Shown piece after piece: positions 22,977-26,373 of a stretch of 26,373 nt of DNA. Made by a program: the position numbers and the translations under genes. Source of the stretch: Actinomycetes bacterium (GTDB lineage: Bacteria; Actinomycetota; Actinomycetes; Mycobacteriales; Mycobacteriaceae). The notes under the pieces are model-generated. The model searched no databases, had not been told where the DNA came from, and saw only the letters and a program-made list of their open reading frames with translations. The stretch's first letter is position 1. Each line of letters begins with the position of its first letter. The DNA lies in assembly GCA_023416315.1 (NCBI GenBank), contig JAEZIA010000275.1:1-26373 (forward strand), in the 5' to 3' direction.

Positions 22977-24226
22977 TTCGGCAGGCCGACGGTCTCGAAC
23001 GTCACTCCGGCAGCCGGGAGTCGGTCGAGCAGCACATCGCCCATCGCCGAGGCAGGCGTCAGCACGCCGTACCGGTCCGGTAGCCGGTCGCGGTCGATGA
23101 CGAGCGCGAGCGCACTTTCACCGGCCAGTACCGCGGTGGCCGAATATCCCGGGTCGGCGGGCTGGGCGATCGTCGCCCGGTAGCGGCGCCCGGTCGTTGT
23201 GGTGGCATACGTTTCGACCCGATAATGACCGCGCGAACCCATGTCGTTGCCGGTGCCGGCCGCCGGCGTCATCCGGTCGACCAAACCCGTGGGGAGCATC
23301 CGCAAGTAGTGCCCCCCGAAACGCGAGGCCGTCGCGATCCCGGCGTTGAACATCGCCCCGGCCAGCGCAGCGCCCGGGAACGATCCCATGACCAGCGTTT
23401 CGGTGTAGCGGAACCGACGGCCATAAGCCCACGCCAGCAACGCGTTCGAGCGCCGCACGCAGCGCGTGTTGTACAGCGCCATCACATATCCGCTGGTCCA
23501 CAGGCCCGCCAGCTCGGGCGCCACCTCGGCGCCGGGAAGCAGCGGAAGGTCGACCTGCCGGCCCAGGTCGGGCTCGGCCGACCGGTCTGGGCTCAAACTG
23601 TACGGATCGTCGAGCATCCGGCGCACGTCGGGATCCGACGCCGACAGCCGCATCAGCTCCACCATCGTGGCGACCGACCCACCGGCATAGCCGCCCGAGT
23701 AGTCCCGCAACACCAGCGTGGTCTCGGCGAGTTCACCGGCGGCCTCCGCCCCGGCCCGTCGATTGAGCGCGTACACCGTGAGATCCGAAGGGATGGAATC
23801 GAATCCGCACGAGTGCACGATCCTTGCCCCACTGTCGATCGCGTGCGCATGACTCTGGTCGATGCTGCGCCGGACGAACGGGACCTCGCCGGTGAGGTCA
23901 ATGTAGTCGGTCCCCGCCGCCGCACACGCCGCGACCACCGGCAACCCGTACTTGGTGTAGGGCCCAACGGCGTTGAACACCAGTCGGCTTCGCGAGGCCA
24001 TCGCGCTCAGCGACTCGGGGGATCCGACATCGGCGATGACCAGCGGCCAGTCCTTGGCGCGGCCACCGAGACTGCTCCGAACAGCTTCCAAACGATTCGC
24101 CGACCGGCCGGCGAGCGCGATCCGAAGCCCCGAGCCGGCTCTGGCGAGATAGCCGGCAGTGAGTTTGCCCACGTAGCCGGTGGCCCCGAAGACCATGATG
24201 TCGACGTCACGCCCCCGTGCGCGCAT
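22964..24226 (-). CDS. trans-acting enoyl reductase homologue (saccharopine dehydrogenase-like)
   Basis: A 420-residue NAD(P)-binding protein of the saccharopine dehydrogenase-like family, close in length and motifs to the mycobacterial trans-acting enoyl reductases (Rv2953 and Rv2449c, about 420 residues). The Rossmann loop is VFGATGYVGK (12-21). Later motifs are NAVGPYTKYGLPVVAACA, DYIDLTGE and HSCGFDSIPSDL, all typical of that family. Rv2953 reduces enoyl intermediates during phthiocerol and phenolphthiocerol assembly; there is no polyketide synthase in this window, so the partner here is unknown. The ATG (complement of 24224-24226) is preferred to an upstream in-frame start that would overlap the CGNR gene; GAGGGG lies upstream. 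It is 11 bp downstream of the CGNR regulator stop, so they are probably co-transcribed. Confidence 0.85.
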   Translation of the reverse strand: MRARGRDVDIMVFGATGYVGKLTAGYLARAGSGLRIALAGRSANRLEAVRSSLGGRAKDWPLVIADVGSPESLSAMASRSRLVFNAVGPYTKYGLPVVAACAAAGTDYIDLTGEVPFVRRSIDQSHAHAIDSGARIVHSCGFDSIPSDLTVYALNRRAGAEAAGELAETTLVLRDYSGGYAGGSVATMVELMRLSASDPDVRRMLDDPYSLSPDRSAEPDLGRQVDLPLLPGAEVAPELAGLWTSGYVMALYNTRCVRRSNALLAWAYGRRFRYTETLVMGSFPGAALAGAMFNAGIATASRFGGHYLRMLPTGLVDRMTPAAGTGNDMGSRGHYRVETYATTTTGRRYRATIAQPADPGYSATAVLAGESALALVIDRDRLPDRYGVLTPASAMGDVLLDRLPAAGVTFETVGLPNHGM

Positions 24227-24237
24227 GATCCAGGACG

Positions 24238-24801
24238 CTACCCCTCTTTCGAGCGACGTTCCCGATAAGCGGCGACATGCTGGCGGTTGCCGCAATTCCC
24301 GGTGTCGCAGAACCTGCGCGACCGATTGCGGGAGAGGTCGATCAACACCGCATCGCAGTCCGGGGCGGCGCAGGTCTTCAACCGGCGCAGCTCGCCGACG
24401 CGGACCAGGTCGGCCAGGGACATCGCCATCTCCGCGCCCATCCGCTGGGCGAGCGGATCATGGATCGACGCCAGATGTAGATGCCACTCCGGCATCTCGG
24501 GATGGCGCGTCAGCCACGGCGCGGCGCGGGTGTCGGACAGCAGCGCGTTGATCTGATCGACAGCGCGGGTCTCCTCCTCGGCGGCGGCCCAGATCCGGCC
24601 CAGCCGTTGCCGCAGGGTGTGCACCGCCGCCACCTCGGCGTCGTCGTGGTCACGCCGCCCGGTCCAGCCGTAGCTACCGAGGTAGGCGTCGAGCGCCGGC
24701 TGGTCGGCCAGCTGGTCGCCGTCGATCCGGTCGCTGTTGACCAGCGCACAGGCCGCACGCAACGTGAGCTCTGTGTCATGACTGAAAAGCATTTGACTCA
24801 T
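24238..24801 (-). CDS. CGNR zinc-finger transcriptional regulator
   Basis: A 187-residue protein with an N-terminal ABATE-like helical domain (1-130) and a C-terminal four-cysteine zinc knuckle. The cysteines are C144, C149, C165 and C170, the last within the eponymous CGNR (170-173), followed by a basic helix AAYRERRSK. Proteins of this family are putative DNA-binding regulators, typically adjacent to genes they control. The ATG (complement of 24799-24801) is chosen because GAGGGAG lies just upstream; an ATG three codons downstream is possible. It is divergent from the EamA transporter across 65 bp and heads a pair with the enoyl reductase homologue. Control of the divergent transporter is the natural guess, but no operator was proven. 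Confidence 0.87.
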   Translation of the reverse strand: MSQMLFSHDTELTLRAACALVNSDRIDGDQLADQPALDAYLGSYGWTGRRDHDDAEVAAVHTLRQRLGRIWAAAEEETRAVDQINALLSDTRAAPWLTRHPEMPEWHLHLASIHDPLAQRMGAEMAMSLADLVRVGELRRLKTCAAPDCDAVLIDLSRNRSRRFCDTGNCGNRQHVAAYRERRSKEG

Positions 24802-24866
24802 GACTCCCTCGCGTCGTAATGTCATGACCAACGATCATTTTACTCATTACATCCAGGGAGTACCGC
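24802..24866. promoter_or_regulatory. divergent region between CGNR regulator and EamA transporter
   Basis: This 65-bp gap is A/T-rich relative to the flanks (24817-24850), as expected for two back-to-back promoters. A short dyad ATGA-N7-TCAT lies at 24824-24838, with direct TAATG/CATTA elements outside it (24817-24821, 24845-24849). It could be an operator for the CGNR protein. The EamA gene has AGGGAG six bases before its ATG. The operator reading is speculative. Confidence 0.35.
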
Positions 24867-25865
24867 ATGTCGACGCTGGAGCGCGGCCAAGACCAGTTCC
24901 GGCTTGGGCTGATGTTCGCCATCTCGTCTGCGTTCACGTTTGGGATGTCCGGCCCCTTCGCCAAGTCACTGATGGGTGCCGGCTGGTCCCCGACCGCCGC
25001 GGTCACCGCCCGACTGGCCGGCGGCGCACTGGTGATGGCGATCTTCGCCACCGCGGTCAAGCCCGACTGGTTCCGCGAGGCCCTTGCCCATGCTCGCACC
25101 GTCGCGGCCTACGGGCTCGTGCCGATCGCCGGCGCCCAGCTCTGCTACTACAACGCCGTCTCACACCTGTCGGTCGGCGTGGCACTGCTGCTCGAATACA
25201 CCGCGCCGATACTGGTCGTGGGGTGGATCTGGGGAACCACGAGACGCCGCCCGCGCGCGATGACACTGGCCGGGGTGGCGCTGGCAGTGGCTGGAATCAT
25301 GTTGGTACTCAATGTTTTCCATGGCGCACACATCAACACCGCCGGTGTGTTGTGGGGGCTGGGCGCGGCGATCTGCGCGGCGTGCTACTTCATGATGTCC
25401 GACGAGGTGACCGCCGACGGCAGTGGCTTGAACTCGATCACGCTGGCCGCAGGCGGCCTCGTGATCGGCGCGTTCGCCGTCGGCGTGCTGGGCCTGACCG
25501 GTGTGATGCCGTTGACCTTCACCGCCAACAACGCCGACGTCGCGGGCTTCACCGTGCCGTGGTGGGTGCCGGTGCTCATGCTGGCCGTGGTGGCGACCGC
25601 GATCGCGTACACGCTGGGCATCAGCGGGATCGCCCGGCTGCGGCCGAGCTTCGCCTCCCTGGTCGGCCTCGGCGAAGTGCTCTTCGCGGTACTGGCGGCC
25701 TGGGTGCTGCTCGGCGAGGCGATCACCGTTACCCAAGCGGTTGGCGGCGTGGTGGTGCTGCTCGGCCTGGCCCTGGCGCGCCAGGGTGACCGCAGCGCCG
25801 AGGTCACGGCCGCGACGTGGCCCGATGCGGGACCGATCGAGGAAGTGACGCCCGTCCGATCGTGA
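24867..25865 (+). CDS. EamA/DMT-family transporter
   Basis: A 332-residue membrane protein with about ten hydrophobic helices arranged as two EamA repeats of five. The first repeat starts LGLMFAISSAFTFGMSGPFAKSL (14-36, listed without its tail) and the second about 160 residues later at WGLGAAICAACYFMMSD. A charged loop between helices contains TTRRRPRAM. The final helices end GGVVVLLGLALAR, followed by a soluble tail. Members export amino acids, nucleotides or other metabolites in the drug/metabolite transporter superfamily; the substrate cannot be read from sequence. ATG at 24867 has AGGGAG six bases upstream. It is divergent from the CGNR regulator and followed immediately by a strong hairpin, so it is probably transcribed alone. 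Confidence 0.88.
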   Translation: MSTLERGQDQFRLGLMFAISSAFTFGMSGPFAKSLMGAGWSPTAAVTARLAGGALVMAIFATAVKPDWFREALAHARTVAAYGLVPIAGAQLCYYNAVSHLSVGVALLLEYTAPILVVGWIWGTTRRRPRAMTLAGVALAVAGIMLVLNVFHGAHINTAGVLWGLGAAICAACYFMMSDEVTADGSGLNSITLAAGGLVIGAFAVGVLGLTGVMPLTFTANNADVAGFTVPWWVPVLMLAVVATAIAYTLGISGIARLRPSFASLVGLGEVLFAVLAAWVLLGEAITVTQAVGGVVVLLGLALARQGDRSAEVTAATWPDAGPIEEVTPVRS

Positions 25866-25866
25866 C

Positions 25867-25896
25867 ATTCCCGACGCGCGAGCAAACGTCGGGAAT
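25867..25896. terminator. hairpin terminator after the EamA gene
   Basis: A perfect 10-bp inverted repeat (ATTCCCGACG at 25867-25876, CGTCGGGAAT at 25887-25896) with a 10-nt loop starts directly after the EamA stop codon. There is no T-tract, as is often the case in mycobacteria. It separates the EamA transcript from the cutinase gene 31 bp further on. Confidence 0.7.
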
Positions 25897-25915
25897 GAAT
25901 AGGGGCTTCCGTCTG

Positions 25916-25921
25916 TAACAT
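25916..25921 (+). promoter_or_regulatory. candidate leaderless cutinase -10 box
   Basis: TAACAT matches TAnnnT and ends exactly six bases before the cutinase GTG at 25928. There is no Shine-Dalgarno sequence in the interval. The spacing is the same as that upstream of eccC4. Confidence 0.45.
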
Positions 25922-25927
25922 CCTGAT

Positions 25928-26373
25928 GTGACATCTACCGCTGCGTCCAAGCGTTTTCTGCTCGCCGCCTCGGCCGTCGTCCTTGCCACCATGTTCGCGC
26001 TGGTCAGCCCCGCTTCGCTGCCAACCGCAGCAGCAGCTTGCAATGACGTGCAGGTGGTGTTCGCCCGCGGAACCGACGAGCCGCCCGGCATCGGCCGGGT
26101 CGGCCAGGCGTTCGTGAACTCGCTGCGCGGCAAGATCGGCAACCGTTCGATGGGTGTCTACGCGGTGAACTACCCGGCCAGCTACGACTTCCTGGCGGCG
26201 GCCGACGGCGCCAACGACGCCAGCGCATTCATTCAGGGCGTCGTCAACGACTGCCCGAACACCCGACTGGTGCTGGGCGGGTACTCGCAGGGCGCGGCGA
26301 TCATCGACATCATCACCGCGGTCCCCTTCCCCGCGATCGGCTTCAACAATCCGATGCCGCCGAACGTGCCCGA
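25928..26373 (+). CDS. secreted cutinase-family serine esterase, 3'-truncated
   Basis: The first 148 residues of a cutinase-like lipase/esterase that runs off the window. A signal peptide spans about 1-36 with cleavage near TAAAA. The mature part starts CNDVQVVFARGTDEPPG (38-54), the conserved cutinase opening. Nucleophile Ser120 sits in GGYSQG (117-122). Cys38 and Cys109 fit the first conserved disulfide. The Asp and His of the triad lie beyond the end. Mycobacterial cutinase-like proteins hydrolyse short to medium acyl esters or phospholipids outside the cell. A cutinase gene (cut3) lies next to eccB4 in M. tuberculosis, so this is probably the positional counterpart, now 12 kb away. The GTG start follows a TAACAT box by six bases; an overlapping ATG at 25926 is out of frame. 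Confidence 0.9.
   Translation, partial: MTSTAASKRFLLAASAVVLATMFALVSPASLPTAAAACNDVQVVFARGTDEPPGIGRVGQAFVNSLRGKIGNRSMGVYAVNYPASYDFLAAADGANDASAFIQGVVNDCPNTRLVLGGYSQGAAIIDIITAVPFPAIGFNNPMPPNVP

Noticed and set aside
13893..26373. Search for mobile-element boundaries (direct repeats, integrase, transposase, tRNA att site) around the island
   Set aside because: None was found by eye; the island may have been acquired, but the sequence shows no direct mobility signature.

Overview
The window looks like a high-GC mycobacterial chromosome, probably a fast-growing Mycolicibacterium-type species. The evidence is an ESX-4 type VII secretion locus beside the start of rplM, an F420-dependent oxidoreductase of the FGD-like family, a trans-acting enoyl reductase homologue, a cutinase, and GTG starts with TAnnnT -10 boxes. 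No rRNA, tRNA, CRISPR array, insertion sequence or phage gene was seen.

Layout. 1-53: first codons of rplM (minus). 238-2967: a minus-strand pair, a GH15 glucoamylase/trehalase-like hydrolase followed by a tandem hotdog thioesterase. 3042-4686: an F420/LLM oxidoreductase and a GNAT acetyltransferase (plus), ending at a strong 12-bp-stem hairpin. 4750-13892: a complete ESX-4 cluster. Its minus arm is eccC4, an Rv3446c-like membrane protein, esxU and esxT. Its plus arm is eccD4 and mycP4. eccB4 lies on the minus strand and converges on mycP4.

13966-22976: a six-gene divergent island, the least explained part of the window. Leftward it encodes a small protein with an Ig-like C-terminus and an isoprenyl diphosphate synthase. 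Rightward it encodes an unrecognised 477-residue protein, a second small Ig-like protein, a 1058-residue class III cyclase/STAND ATPase, and a 686-residue phytoene-desaturase-like FAD oxidoreductase. Three of the four intra-arm junctions are ATGA/GTGA overlaps and the fourth gap is 6 bp, so each arm is very likely one transcript. My best guess is a nucleotide-signal-linked isoprenoid/lipid modification system; its function is not established.

22964-26373: a trans-acting enoyl reductase homologue and a CGNR zinc-finger regulator (minus), an EamA transporter (plus) followed by a 10-bp-stem hairpin, and a truncated secreted cutinase at the window edge.

In M. tuberculosis the order rplM - esxT - esxU - Rv3446c - eccC4 - eccD4 - mycP4 - eccB4 - cut3 is contiguous. 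Here the ESX-4 core is intact, but about 4.7 kb separates rplM from esxT and about 12 kb separates eccB4 from the cutinase. Four genes (eccC4, eccD4, eccB4, cutinase) have a TAnnnT hexamer 6-8 nt before the start codon and no Shine-Dalgarno, suggesting leaderless transcription.
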